Shown piece after piece: positions 1-11,640 of a DNA stretch of 64,000 nt. Source of the DNA: Poecilobothrus nobilitatus (taxonomy: Eukaryota > Arthropoda > Insecta > Diptera > Dolichopodidae); contig OX352773.1 in assembly GCA_947095535.1 (NCBI GenBank), positions 169,024,438 to 169,088,437 of the forward strand. Direction: 5' to 3'. The stretch's first letter is position 1; each line of letters opens with the position of its first letter. Both the position numbers and the translations under genes were made by a program. The notes beneath the pieces are model-generated. The model was not told the origin of the DNA, did no database searches, and saw only the letters and a list, made by a program, of their open reading frames with translations.

Positions 1-485
1 GCTTTAGTACTTTCAAAGAATACAATTGAATTAAGTGAAAATTCGGAAAAAGTAAACAAAAGACTTAAAAGGTAGCCTTTAAATAAATTTAGTTATATAG
101 CAGAATACCTCTGCTGTTAAAGAAATTCTCAAATATTTCTATTGCTTTTATTCAACGATTAAGTTTATAACTCTTTCCATTACAAATCCTAAAACAAAAA
201 AAAAATCATGTTTCGAATAAACATGAAAATCTTTTAAGTCAAGTTAACGTAATTTAAATTTTTGGTCATCAAACTCCCTTTTGAAAGAAAACTGTTAGTC
301 TCACCTTTCTAACCGAGAACATTGTTCCTTTATTATTTAGATTATTGTTGTCTTAGGAGTTTTGATGTAGAATTTTTGTGCTTCCCCTGTACTACGTTTT
401 GCGGGTTTTACTTTCACTTATAATACTTCTGCCAGTCCTGCTGTCTCTAAGAAAATAAAGATCTGAAAGGGTTTATTGGTGAGAG
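1..485. other. AT-rich sequence, nothing recognised
   Basis: No long open frame and no repeat that I can match elsewhere in the window. The base composition becomes slightly less AT-rich from about 300 onward, leading into the LINE-like remnant that follows. Confidence 0.5.
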
Positions 486-600
486 TACATTATCGGCAAA
501 GCAATATACTCCTAGATACACATATATTCTGATCGGTATAAAGTTCCGCAGTTTTTGAATATGTGTTCTGGCGTCGTTTTCCTTAATGAAAGAACCCGCA
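486..600 (-). pseudogene. probable non-LTR retrotransposon 3' remnant, copy 1
   Basis: This stretch aligns with 42186-42300. Shared blocks in the same order include CGG.AAA, ATAT.CTCC, TCGGTA-like and CCGCA.TTTTT. Read on the minus strand, one frame gives a TPEHIFKNC-like string, resembling the H...C motif near the C-terminus of many insect non-LTR retrotransposon ORF2 proteins, but the frame is broken by stops. The homology between the two loci is seen directly. The assignment to a LINE C-terminus is inference and weak. Confidence 0.3.
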
Positions 601-2180
601 TGTATCGTCATTTTCTATTCTATATGAAGATCCTATAGTAAGGCAATACAATTTATTAAATCAATGAATTTAACACATAATAAAATTCTTATTCTAAGTT
701 TTATTTATATAAAATCCCAAACTGCTTAACTACAGGATCTATTTTATCAATTTGGAAAAATTTAAAGAAATAAAATTAAAACCAAAATAAATTTGAATTG
801 CAAATATTTCAAAAGAAAAAAAATTTGAAAAAAGCAAATAAAATCTTAAAACCATTAAAAATTTCGGTTAAAATTTTTCCTTCAGGCCCTTCATTTTTTT
901 TTTATTGTATTTTAAAATAACGTATAACTGGTTGGAAAATAAAGGACATTTTTATTTTATCATTGTACTTAGTGAAGGGTGTATAGAATTAAATCTATTT
1001 TTTTTTTGTTGTTTCTTTTAGAAATCTCATACTTTTGTTTTTCACCTAATTTTTTAGTCAATAATATAAAATTAATTTGAAGTTTATTCAGGTTTCTTTC
1101 CCATTAAAAAGATTTAATTATTATTTCAAAAACCTTGAAAACAAAGTTGTTTTTGTTTTGAATAAAAATGGAATTCAAGAAAATATTATTCACGTAACTA
1201 ATTAGTGTCCTTTTTAAATATCTTTTGTAAAAAAAAAAAAACACTATATGTATTGTTTTGTTTTTAGTTTATTTAATTAATTTATAAAACTAGTCTTCTT
1301 CACTTCTGTTATTTTTAATTACCCACATTGAATATATATTTTTAAGAAATTTCTAATTAAAGAGTTGTGATTAATAATCTTTAATTAAAAAATAAATTAT
1401 AAAATATTTATCTTCCTCTTATAATTTTGCATTACAGAATTTCTAGTACCTTAAAATGAATAAATGTCCCATGCAGCAGTAGCCTTTTAACTCCTTAGAT
1501 AGGATTTTTTACCTTAAGTATCTTAATACTGTACGTACAGTATTATTAAATTAATCAATTAGACAAGACACAAACCAAAAAAACTGTTATTTCACCAACG
1601 TAAATAATACCAATAATATAAAATATCAAAATCAAATCTATGTGGTCTTATATTAGCACTAAATGTTTTCTGGTGTTATGAGAAGATTGGACTAACATGG
1701 ATTATCAATTAACTGTAGAATCTACCCTTAAGATGGATTAATGACGATAAAAGACAAAAACTTTTTCAAACAAAAACAATTTATCAGAGAAATGTATTTT
1801 ACGCTGTATATTAATAAGGATATTTTTGGTTTGATTGTGAATTATTTCGCCAATTAAAGTATTTTCATTAATTCAACAAAAAAAAATTAATAATGAATAA
1901 TTATTTTAAGATTTACTAATTTTTTGTATTTATTTTTTCTTATATTTTTTTTTTTAAATTAAATTTTTATCATTTATGAATTAATTTCCATCAAACTGAT
2001 ATTTAATGTGCTTATCCCATTTCGATCCGGTGTTCCATATTTCGGACAATAAAATTCTTGTTTTTCATCATTCAATTTCTGCAATATCCTAACATATTAT
2101 ATTTCCCTATTTATGGATTCAAAAAGATGGAGCAAATATTAACAAAAATTGATCATTCATAAACAGCCATATTCACAATA
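601..2180. other. AT-rich intergenic sequence
   Basis: Homopolymer runs of A and T dominate. The only structure I can support is a 22 bp perfect palindrome at 1524-1545. No gene-like frame. Confidence 0.5.
1524..1545. repeat. 22 bp perfect palindrome
   Basis: The sequence TAATACTGTACG followed directly by its reverse complement, centred on the CG-containing GTACGTAC core, with no loop. In such AT-rich DNA short palindromes of A and T are common, but this one has a mixed-base core. No function is apparent. Confidence 0.7.
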
Positions 2181-2184
2181 TTCA

Positions 2185-2330
2185 AATAGATGTATGGGAA
2201 GAGTTGATCTCCTTGATAATGCAGCTGAAAACATGCGTATTAACATTCATTTTAAAAAGTGCTTTTGACTATTATAACTAATTGCAGTGACTGTTGAATT
2301 CTGAATTGCAATGACTGTTGAATTCTTGAA
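2185..2330 (+). pseudogene. piggyBac-like transposase remnant
   Basis: A frame starting at 2185 reads NRCMGRVDLLDNAAENMR and then INIHFKKC before a TGA at 2266. The MG.VDLLD core followed by a basic I.(I)..KKW-like stretch is a hallmark of piggyBac/PGBD transposases (family pattern MGGVDLLD...R...KKW). Only this short piece is readable. Just downstream, at about 2279-2327, a ~28 bp unit (AATTGCA.TGACTGTTGAATTCT) is duplicated in tandem. No terminal repeats were found around it. It is a decayed fragment. A chance match is possible but unlikely given the consecutive VDLLD residues. Confidence 0.5.
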
Positions 2331-3856
2331 GTTGAATAAAATGAATATATTGTGAATGAAAAGTGGACACCGTCTTCTCGCAAAAACCAATGCCACAAAA
2401 ACTATTTTATGTCGACATAACAGAAAAACTATTATTACCTGATACTGAATATAGTGAAGTAGTGGAAGCTAGTACAGAAGATGATGATAATAATAATTAA
2501 CATAATGTGATACATTAAGAACAAACAAAGACATGTTGTTGCCAGTTAAAAAATTTTGCAATGCATTTAATGTTTAACAAATTAATTATATTTAGGCACA
2601 AAATTTTTTGAGCAGCATCCTAATATAAAAAACTATAAAATTCCACAAAGCAAAAAGTGAGGAAGTAAGTAAAACCAACCACAAAACGATAAAATCAGAG
2701 ATACTTCCTTATCTTTGCAGAAATGGGTTAAAAAATCCAAAATAAATATTTGAGTAAAATAAATCTTTGCGAAAGAAAAGAAAAATAAATAAATAAAAAT
2801 TTTTTATTACCGAGTAATAAAATAAATTTTCAATTGCAAAAAAAAAAAAAAGGGAACCAAAGATTTTATTATTGTGCTATTAAATACCATTAAAAAAATA
2901 AAATAAAAAACAAACTACTGGTCCAGTGTTCAACACATTTTAAACATCAAGTCATTAAACTGTACCCTTTTTTAAGTTTTTATAACTTAATCCCCTTTAA
3001 TAATCGCCAACACACATCATATGCTTTACTTTTTATTTGACTAATGTTTATTTTAAAACATACTATAAATCTTTTCATCAATTTTAAATAACTAGCTATA
3101 AAACTAACTTTAATTGGTACTTAAAGGGTACTTAAAGTTTTCTTCTTGGTTTTTTGAGACATAATAAAATAACTTTATTTTCAAATTCTGTTATAAATTT
3201 ATTGTGTTGAGTCAATTTTTTTTTTAAATGATTTGAATACATTATATACTATTATATGTAGGTATTATAATATATAATAATATATTATGTATAAAGTATA
3301 TTATGTAAATTCTCCTTGAACTAATAATAAGTCTGTGGCAATTTTATTTTATGAATAAATCAATTTTAATTTATACATTAGATATTTATTTTTTTGTAAG
3401 AAATTTGAAAACATCAAGGACATCTTTTAACTTGGTCAATACTAATAAAATTTTTGTCTGTTGTAATCATTGTAATCAAATTGTAATCATTGTACAGAAA
3501 TTTAATTCCAATTGACCTTGTATATATACAGTTGAACTTTAACCTTACATATAAAACGATACTGTATTTAATATTGAAAAAAAAATTTTGATTGATGAAT
3601 TCAAAAAAATTAAAAACTTGCATAAAATAAAACAACAAAAAAAAAATAAAAAAAAATTTAAACTGAAAATTCATGATAAATTTCTGAGTATAATTTCCAT
3701 AATTTTAGAGTATAGGTACATAGTAATGTTTATTAATATTGATGACAGGTGAGCTAACGCATCATAGTAATCATTAAACTCTAGGACCGTATTACACCTT
3801 CAAACGTAAGAAAACCTGAATAGAAGAGTATTGATGCTAAGTTTCTTTAAATTTAG
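2331..3856. other. AT-rich sequence, nothing recognised
   Basis: Long runs of A, T and TATATA. The open frame on the minus strand near 3414-3674 is an F/N/I/Y-rich product of base composition, not a protein. Confidence 0.5.
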
Positions 3857-3979
3857 GCAGAGTGTCCGCAACTGAAAGGTTTGAAATAGACCCCCCTCCC
3901 CCTTTAGCGCAGATCCATTTTGTAATGAATTTCTTTATCATTTCCACTCTTCATGACCTTTGAGTTGCAGACACCCTGT
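3857..3979. mobile_element. small TIR element (MITE), 123 bp
   Basis: The ends are inverted copies: 3857-3879 (starting GCAGAGTGTCCGCAACTG) and 3957-3979 (ending CTGCAGACACCCTGT-like on the plus strand as GTTGCAGACACCCTGT) match at about 19 of 23 positions. TA lies next to each end, which would fit a Tc1/mariner-type target. The interior has a C-run and no coding capacity. It is a non-autonomous DNA transposon by structure. The superfamily is inferred only. Confidence 0.55.
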
Positions 3980-4389
3980 ATATATCGATGCTGTAGCACT
4001 GACGGAAGAAATTTTGAAAACATTTTAAATCCATATCTAGGAATTCACCTAATCTTGAAAAAAAAAACTGCCGAGATACTTTCGTCTTTTTCTCGAAAAA
4101 AGTTGGGAATGGATAAGTGCATAGAAAATGTTTCAAGGTTTCTAGCTGCAATTCCTCTGCCAAACCTACAATGATACCCAATACCCAATCTTCTAGCATA
4201 TGTTTACCGATCAAAGAATTGTCCTTCCGTATATTTAATCCATATGAACATCAACCAATTGTCTTATTACCGGTAAATGGAAGCAGGGTACAACACTTGG
4301 TTCCCTTCAAACTCAAATTTCTTTTGAGTTCTTAAAACTTATTCTTTTGCCAAATCTGAGCCTTTAAGTTTTCCTTTCTACACTGTGGA
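3980..4389. other. moderately AT-rich sequence between two element fragments
   Basis: Overlapping short frames occur on both strands, none with family features. It may be an upstream part of the LINE remnant that follows, since it sits directly 5' of it, but I could not recognise reverse transcriptase motifs. Confidence 0.35.
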
Positions 4390-4640
4390 CATTTCTGGGA
4401 TTAAAACTTTGTTTATTAAAACATTTTATTGGAGACCTGCTAAAATGTAGAACATGGTTCCATCCAATGTGTTCCTCTCTGATGAAAATACGTCATTTTA
4501 CAATTTACAACTTTTCAAAAAGAACGTGTACAGCTTCGTCTCTAATTTACCTTCTAATTCTCTTCTTAAATCCTATTTACCTCCAACTCTTTTCCCCTTT
4601 ATCCAAACCAACAATAAAGTATAAAGAAATCCGTTCCTAC
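4390..4640 (+). pseudogene. C-terminal remnant of a non-LTR retrotransposon ORF2, copy 1
   Basis: The plus-strand frame through 4441 reads RPAKM(stop)NMVPSNVFLSD, then YNLQLFKKNVYSF. This fits the pattern near the end of insect CR1/jockey-type ORF2 proteins (R.A.LWN.LP..VFP..YN...FK..V...L), with the tryptophan codon mutated to TAG. A second copy lies on the minus strand at 60380-60640. There the same place has TGA, and the flanking residues (NM..SNV.LSD, YNL.LF.KN, VS..PSN) are conserved while silent positions differ. So both derive from one coding sequence. The two stops are different mutations of the same codon, which argues for independent decay. Not functional. Confidence 0.55.
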
Positions 4641-5343
4641 TGTTTGGATAGCGTGTAAAAAAAACTCAAAGAAGTGTTCCTTAATGTTAAATTTAACGGT
4701 TTGCAATGGTACGTACGTAAAAGGTGAAGAATTTCTAAAAGAAACTCATGAAACAAATTAAGATCCTAAATGAAAAACAATAACCATGACTAAATCTAAA
4801 AATTAAAAAAAAAGAAAAAATTAAAATGAAATAAGAAAATGCAATTTCAACAAAACATTACGGTATTGTTACAAATGAAAATAATATTGGAACTGTATTG
4901 AATTAAAAAAAACTATTGAAACAACAGCCTTTTTTAGAATATTGACAAAACGACAATTAAAAAATTATTATAAAACTTACACTGTCAATGACAATCTTTG
5001 AAATTTTGTGAATGATAACAAACGAACAAATACCAATGTGCCTATCATCTAACTAAGAGCCCTCTGATCTAATAAATATAACAGCAATGCTATTTAAAAT
5101 TTGGGAAGTAAAGTTATTTTAATTTATCACTTTTGTTCTTTATACCACTTTATGTAGTAGATCATCATATAACTGACATTTTTAATAAAATAAACTTAGA
5201 TCTTTAATAAGTTTCTTAACGAATACTTTGAATAAACTACTCTTTCATTTAAAAATAGGGGTACGAAATGGGTATGAAATACCATAAAATAAAAACAGCT
5301 ATTTAAAAGATATTCCAAAATTCAAAATTTAATGGCAAGCACT
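4641..5343. other. AT-rich sequence, nothing recognised
   Basis: A-rich stretches with no repeat or gene that I can support. Confidence 0.5.
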
Positions 5344-5490
5344 TTAAATAGTCGGGTTTGCCGCCCCTAAAAGCTCTGCTTTATAAACCCAGATTTTGTA
5401 ACCAGTTATAAAATCCCAACAATCTCGCATACACATATATATTAATATTATTGAAAAGGGGAATACCCTGATTTTGTAACCACCTATTAA
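5344..5490 (-). repeat. dispersed ~110 bp repeat, two units, minus orientation
   Basis: The reverse complement contains GGTTACAAAATCAGGG followed by a spacer with TATATGTGTATG and then GGTTACAAAATCTGGG, and further on a GGGCGGCAAACCCGACTATT-like end. The same TTGGTCACAAAATCAGG...GCAGGC...CACTATT pattern recurs at 10965-11120, 16850-17135 and 40921-41035. It is non-coding and of unknown origin. The tandem arrangement suggests a minisatellite carried by a mobile element. Confidence 0.5.
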
Positions 5491-6665
5491 AACCCTTTTA
5501 ATTTTTTTTTACATGCATATTATGTAATTATATAATATAGTCTATATACTCTTTTTTTTTGGAATTTTTTTTTAGAATTATGACACCATCCCCAAATTTC
5601 GACCACATACCTTCTCTTGTTATAGTTTAAATTACAATGAATTTGAAATTTTTCAAAATTACTTAATAAAGAAATTTAAAAAAATAAATAAAAAAATTAA
5701 GTATAATAAAAGCTTAAGGCAGAAGGTAAATACTAACAAAACGAAAGGTTAAAAAGTGGAAATAAACAAAAAACAAATTGAAATATTCTCATTGAATATT
5801 TTAAAAATATTCTTAGGAGCAATTATTTTGATAAAAAATTTACATTTAATTAAAATTAAAAGCGGAAGAGATTTTTCTTTTTTGTTTTTTTGTGTGTATT
5901 GTATTCTTATTCTTTCGTAGTTGTAATAAAATTGATGAGTATAAATAAAGGATAATTACAAAATCATTTTTAAAATAATAAAATAATACAGCATGTCCTA
6001 GAAGAGTCAAAATTGATCTAAAAAAAACTTATTATGGAATAATATTTAATACCATAAATTGGCCATATGGAAAGGGCCAAACAATATTGACTTTAACATT
6101 ATGGTGAAATGATCAAAATATTTACAGATCTACGAAAAATCTGGAAAAATATCCATAGAACTTTTCAGAAAAAAATTTTAGTTCTACATAAGGACTTAAT
6201 TAAGATTTCTTGATAAGGACTCTAATGGAAAATATATTAAAAGGAATTGGTACGGTGAAAGACAAATTAGTTTTTTTTTTTGTAAATAAGTTGGAAAGCC
6301 ATTCAAAAATCTTTGTGATACTAAATTCAATCTAAATTTAATTTTTTTTTTGGTAAAAAATTATGAAATGTAAATTAAACCAGTATATAAAATTTTTTCT
6401 TTTTTTTTTTTGAAAGAGGAAAAACGATTTACTTCCGCCATATGATAATTGATTATATTCAACAGAATGAAGATTTAATAAAAATATACATTTCAAAGTT
6501 TATTATTATGCATTCATTAGTAACAAAAAGTATGCTGATAATATTAAAAAAAAATATTAATGAACATCTTAATAAAATAACCAACCATGAAAAACAGAAA
6601 TGCTAACATTTTGTTAGTAAATTTTTCTTATCCATTTTTATTTTATCAAATAAAGAAAAACAGTT
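5491..6665. other. AT-rich sequence, nothing recognised
   Basis: Poly-T and poly-A tracts, with no recognisable element. Confidence 0.5.
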
Positions 6666-7304
6666 AAAAACGAGGAAGAATGCAGTAGAATGTACTGTGT
6701 CAAATTTTGTATACCCGTATGAACATAATGTATGCTATTTCCATAAAACTTCATCATCTCTTATAAAATTTCCGTCGTTTTACTCAGTTAAGTACCAAAA
6801 TATATATATATGTGAATTTCTGAGTTTTATGACAGAAATTCGAACCTATTGCCCCAATCCATCTACATTTTACAGAAGTAATTGCCATAAAACTTTATCA
6901 TCTTTTAGAAGATTTCAGATGCTTTAAGTTTCAATATGTGCAAGCTAATTGAACCTGCCGGTCTAACACAACCAAATTTTACAAAAGTTGTTAGCACGCA
7001 ACTTTACATCTTTTCATAACTTTACAAAATTTCAGATACCTAGCTTGAATAGACACTGAGTTATTTCGATACAAACAAAAAAATTGTATGGCAGCTACTC
7101 GAACCCGCCGGCCGAATTTACTTGTTTTAAATAGCGAATCTAACAATTTTACAGAAGAGACGTAATAAAAATTTTAAAAACAAAGTTCTTTTATTTTTTG
7201 AATTATTGTGCGGATGGATAAACGGACGGATAGATAAATAGACGTAAACATGACTTAATCGACTCTGAATTTGGTTCTGATACGATTAATAGGGGTATAA
7301 AAAA
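6666..7304 (-). mobile_element. DINE-1-like (Helentron-derived) element, family 2, copy A
   Basis: In minus orientation the element begins with the TTATACCCC-like end near 7304, followed by a short CCGTCCG-type microsatellite (plus strand GGACGGA at about 7215-7230). It then has a body of phrases such as GGTATC.GAAATTTTG and AACTCAGTGTCTATTGAAGC, and ends with GGGTATAC and the terminal CTTCCTCGTTTT (plus strand AAAACGAGGAAG at 6667). Copies at 22565, 29687 and 37023 share this order. Copy A has lost part of the 5' block that the complete copy D keeps. Non-coding. Confidence 0.65.
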
Positions 7305-8084
7305 GAATAACATAAATAGCTAACAAAGAACATGTATAAAAAATGTTTTTCTACATTTAACTTACCTTTAAAAAACCGAAAATTATTATTATAAATGTTC
7401 GAAAATAATTTATTTATATTTTGTAATTGAGTTTTCAATCTGTTATTTAAAAGCCGTTTTTATAATAAGGACAGAGAAAAAAAGAATTAAAAAATAAAGG
7501 TTAGAAAACCAAAAAAAAATATATACTCTTACCTATACATGATTTATTCATTTTAGGACTTCATCTACCTTCCACATAAAATAATCCCTGAAAAGAATTC
7601 TTTTCATTGAATTTACTTTAAAATCACAATATAAAACGTATATTGTGTTACTTTTCTTTTTTAATTAATAAAATGTTATTTGAGTTATAACATACGCATT
7701 ACCAGTTCTTTTTTTTTTTTGCCATGCTTACAAATCCGATTATTATTTAAAAATTTTCAGTGAAAGGAAATTTTAATATTTTATTTTTCAAATTCAAAAA
7801 TAAATAAATTCTTGATAAATTTTACATTTTTAATACATTTCTATTTTTATAGATTAAAAATACCCGTTTTGAATGTATTATTTTTAGTTCATGAACTGTA
7901 AGATAGAATTCACAATTTTACTGGGAAATATTTTAAAGCTTCAGCATTTTTTTCCCTAAGAGACGTTCTAGTTAAAGTTGGAACTGTTTTTCCACTTTTT
8001 ACCACATGTTTTAAAATTTTTTTTAAAAATTTGCTTATTAGTTTATTTCTTTTGTCTGTTTAAAAAAATTTTGCACGATTTAAA
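7305..8084. other. AT-rich sequence, nothing recognised
   Basis: No gene-like frame and no match to the repeats described elsewhere. Confidence 0.5.
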
Positions 8085-8725
8085 ATAGAAAAATGACTAT
8101 GGATAGGTCTCTTAAAAAAAAATAATGTTGTAGAACAACTTTTTTGTATAATCCCACCTGTTGCGGAACTATAATCAACAAAGTTAAAAAAGCCACTATT
8201 TTTTAATGTGTATATATATATCTCAAGTTTTGCTTAACTTTATTTCAATCTAACAGGTAACAAAAAACGACCGACAAGGCATTTTTTTTTTAGCTTTTTA
8301 AACCAATATCAAAATAAAAATTTCTAAATTTATCGTTATGTGAAAACAAAATTTTTCCCAAAATTTGGCTTCCTTTTGTTTAAGAGCTATATTAAGGGTT
8401 AAAAACAAAAATTTGTTATTGTTAGACAACTGTAACTTAGCCGTCTGTCCAACATTTTCCCGCTAAAATTAAAGGTTCAACATTACTATATAATTTTACA
8501 TTGCGTAAACAGTTTTTTTTAATTTTGTACGGTTGCCTTAAAATTGAAGAAAGTGTACCTCTTGATATTTAACAATTTTTTCTTCCAAAAAAATTCTTAG
8601 AAATTACAATTTTTGTTGCAAGCCCTCGCAGTATTGTGTACCATTTTTATTGTATTTTGAAAAATGTGCCCCTTTAAAAACGCTTATTTTAACATTTTTC
8701 CTTATTTTTGTGAATATTTTAAATA
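8085..8725 (+). mobile_element. DINE-1-like element body without ends
   Basis: The order of blocks matches the copy at 28250-28925: GGATAGGTCTCTTAAA, AATGTTGTAGAACAACTTTTT, a CCCACC.GTTGCGGAACTA block, then TATCTCA.GTTTTGCT, a TTATCGTTATGTGAAAACA block and a GAAAAATGTGCCCCTTTAAAAACG end. Neither the hairpin ends nor the GTCC microsatellite are preserved here. It is an old, diverged copy of the same superfamily as family 2. Confidence 0.5.
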
Positions 8726-9379
8726 ACAATCACCTGTTTATGACATCAAAATTCCCGTAATATTAAAAAAAAATTTTTTAAATCCTTTTTTAAATTATTA
8801 CAACGCAATAAAATATGTACTTTATCGCTACACTGTCCAAGAACCTATTGTGTTTTTTTGAAAATTTATTTTGAAAATATAAAGCATGGAAATAGTCGGT
8901 ATCAGAACTCGAAAAAAATCTAAAATATCTAATATGTTTCCAAAAGTCGATAAACGTAAAATAATCACAAATTAAAAAAAAAGAAGTATATATCATCTTC
9001 GCCATCTTTATTATATTCAAAGATGATATTTCGTTCAACGAAAAAGGATAGAAATACTGACAGTTAATAAATTCTCTTAAACGTTATAGTTGTATAATAG
9101 TGCTCGTCATGGTTGTCGGAGAATGCCTGTTTCCAATTTGTGGAATTTGTGAGTCTGAGATTTTTTGGAATGGAAACTAAAACAAAATAATATTTCTTTA
9201 ATTTTCTACTGCGTCCACTCAACACCTTTTCATGACCAAGAACAAAAAAAAAAAAAATAGGAATAATTTTATATTTAGATACAACCAAAATCATCCTGGG
9301 ATCTTTTACACAAACTGATAAGTGGTCACTGATAATTTTTTTGTTGCACCAAAACAATATTTGGCAATAACTCAATAAA
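8726..9379. other. AT-rich sequence, nothing recognised
   Basis: Two short minus-strand frames lie here. They lack any family feature and the second runs into the SINE that follows. Confidence 0.45.
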
Positions 9380-9570
9380 GGGGACTTAGTGGCCTAATGT
9401 GTAAGAACGTATAAACTACGGTGTAAAACAACGAGGTTGTCTGTGTTCGAATCCCATACATGTCGCAAGCATAACTCACCCTTACAACATTTACAGCCAC
9501 GCCTGAAAAGAAAAGGCTGTGTAATTTCCTTGTCACATTTACGTTGCAAGGGAATGAACTAAAAAAAAAA
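9380..9570 (+). mobile_element. tRNA-derived SINE, family 1
   Basis: The 5' part carries a pol III A box (TGGCCTAATGTG, 9390-9401, close to TRGCNNAGYNGG) and a perfect B box (GTTCGAATCC, 9445-9454). The tRNA-unrelated part follows, with CAGCCACGCCTGAAAAG and GGCTGTGTAATTTCC, and the element ends in an A tract. Copies lie at 54261, 55924 and, inverted with a deletion, at 13059. SINEs depend on a LINE partner for movement. No clear target duplication is seen at this copy. Confidence 0.75.
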
Positions 9571-10964
9571 CTTTTTTTTACAATATGTTGAGCAACGGTT
9601 TGTGCAATAGGTTTGTACTCTTTTGTGATTTTCGATATTTTACCAACAACCCTTTTTATAAATAATGTTATCATCAGTAAAGACCGTCATTAGCTCAGCA
9701 GCTTATGTTTATATTACATAAAAAAAAACTTATTACCAAGATTATTTATTGAAAGCAACTATTATAACACTTTTACAATTTTTTCGCATGAAAACTTAAA
9801 TTCTATTTAAAATAAATTTGTATTTAACACAAAAATCTATACTAAGTCTTTATATAATACATGGTATTATCCTTTATTTTCTCATAATCCTTTGATTCGA
9901 AAATATCTATGAAAATTCTAAATAATAAATTTATGAATGTCGGATAATTTCTAATATTGATTTGATATAAATTTTTTTTTTTTCCTCTTGCAAAACATAC
10001 AGATTATATCGAAAGCATTACAATTATTTTCAATCGTTTTGAGATTTAAAGTGTTTCTGAGAATAAATTTATCCAAATATACATACATACATATCTAAAT
10101 AAATGTTCAACAAAATACTCTTTAAAAAATGAATTATTCAGAGTCCTTTAGGAACAAAAAAAAAAAAAAAATGAATATGTTTCGTTAATTAAAATTAGTT
10201 TTCATTGAGTGGTAAATTTGCAACTGGTTTATTTTTATTTAGATTTAAATTGGAAATTATTATAATATTTTTTAAATAAACAAATCGGATTTTTATCTGG
10301 TATTCATAAATCAGGCGTTTTAAATTAATTCAATAAATGTTATACGGTATTGACATGCGAATATTATACAACTAAAACCATTAACATTTTAAAATGAATT
10401 AAATCTAAGGTCATCCTCCAATTTTCTTGATATTTATGAATGGCAATACAAAACAATTTTTCCCCTAGTAAATTTAAAAAGCCATGATTTAAAAAAACTA
10501 GGCAGTACGAAAAACTAAAGGTTTTTGAAAACGCATATTTTAAAATTGTAACTAATTTTGAATCAAAATTCTTAATTATCGCTTGAATTCTTTATGTAAG
10601 AACAAATTGTGAAAAACCAAGAGGCATTTTCTTCACTTTTAAGGGAACCTTTATATAATTAAGAATAGCGTGTGAATATGTGAAAATAAAATATAGGAGT
10701 TTCTATCTTTATATCTGTATATCTGATTCTATCTTTATATCTACTTATCCTAATACCTAAAGACCTGTCTCTTTTTCCAAATTTTAAGGCTCCGAATTTA
10801 TACGAAAGAATCAAGATCTGGGTGTGATCTGCATTCATAGAAATGCTTGTATCTCAAAATCTCGTTTTTTAAAATCACGTTTTATCAAAATCTTGTTTTT
10901 ATTTTAAATTTCAGTAAATTTTCTTCAGAAAATACAAAGAAAAATAAAATATTTTAGAGGGATT
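9571..10964. other. AT-rich sequence, nothing recognised
   Basis: Poly-A/T tracts and a degenerate TCTTTATATCTG-type run near 10700-10745. No gene. Confidence 0.5.
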
Positions 10965-11120
10965 TTAGAATTGAATTCAAAATCCGGGTTTTACGATTTT
11001 TGGAGAATATTATACATAGTATATGTAAGTATATATATATTTATATACATATAAATTTGTACAGATTTTAGAATTGGATTCAAAGTCAGGGTTTCAAAAA
11101 TTTGTTTAGTGCGGGTTTGA
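10965..11120 (+). repeat. dispersed ~110 bp repeat
   Basis: It contains AATTCAAAATCCGGG, then about 100 bases later GGATTCAAAGTCAGGG, followed by TTTGTTTAGTGCGGG and a CCCTCACTACTTTCAA end. These blocks align with the units at 16850-17135 and 40921-41035. Confidence 0.45.
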
Positions 11121-11579
11121 GAAATCAGCCCTCACTACTTTCAAGTATTTAATCTTGTGTATGGAAAAAATACACCTCTGATACTCATATCCTTCCTTTT
11201 AAAAAATGTTTTAAATAAAAAAAAAAAAGAAATTTCAAGAAACGAGATTTTAAGAAACGAGATCTTCTAATATTTTTATTATCACATAATGGAAAATTAT
11301 TATAACGGTAATTATCATAACAGCATGTTATCAAAAACTGTATAATTTTTAATATCGATTTATAAAACTTAAAAATTTTTCTGTAGTTTTACATTTTTGA
11401 ATTAAAAAAATGTGGCAGAATTAGGCTGATTGGTAATTAAAATAACATTAATTAAAAATACGACTCTTTTTCCAACATTAAGTGGCCGCATCTACATAAT
11501 GGCTTAGGCTACACAAAAAAGATCTCTAAATACATTAATTTTTTCATAAAAAACTATCCATTGTTTCAAATTTCATGAT

Positions 11580-11640
11580 TCTATCCTAAAGAGTGCTGAA
11601 GTTTTGTAAACGGACGGACAAACGGATTTTTATTTTTTTT
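11580..11640 (-). repeat. fragment of the DINE-1-like superfamily
   Basis: GAAGTTTTGTAAACGGACGGAC matches GAAGTTTTGTAAGCAGACGGAC in the element at 46128-46840. Only this microsatellite-proximal part can be aligned. Confidence 0.35.

Noticed and set aside
3951..4335. Three overlapping short frames on both strands
   Set aside because: Overlapping on opposite strands with no motif. At most they are part of a decayed LINE next to 4390.
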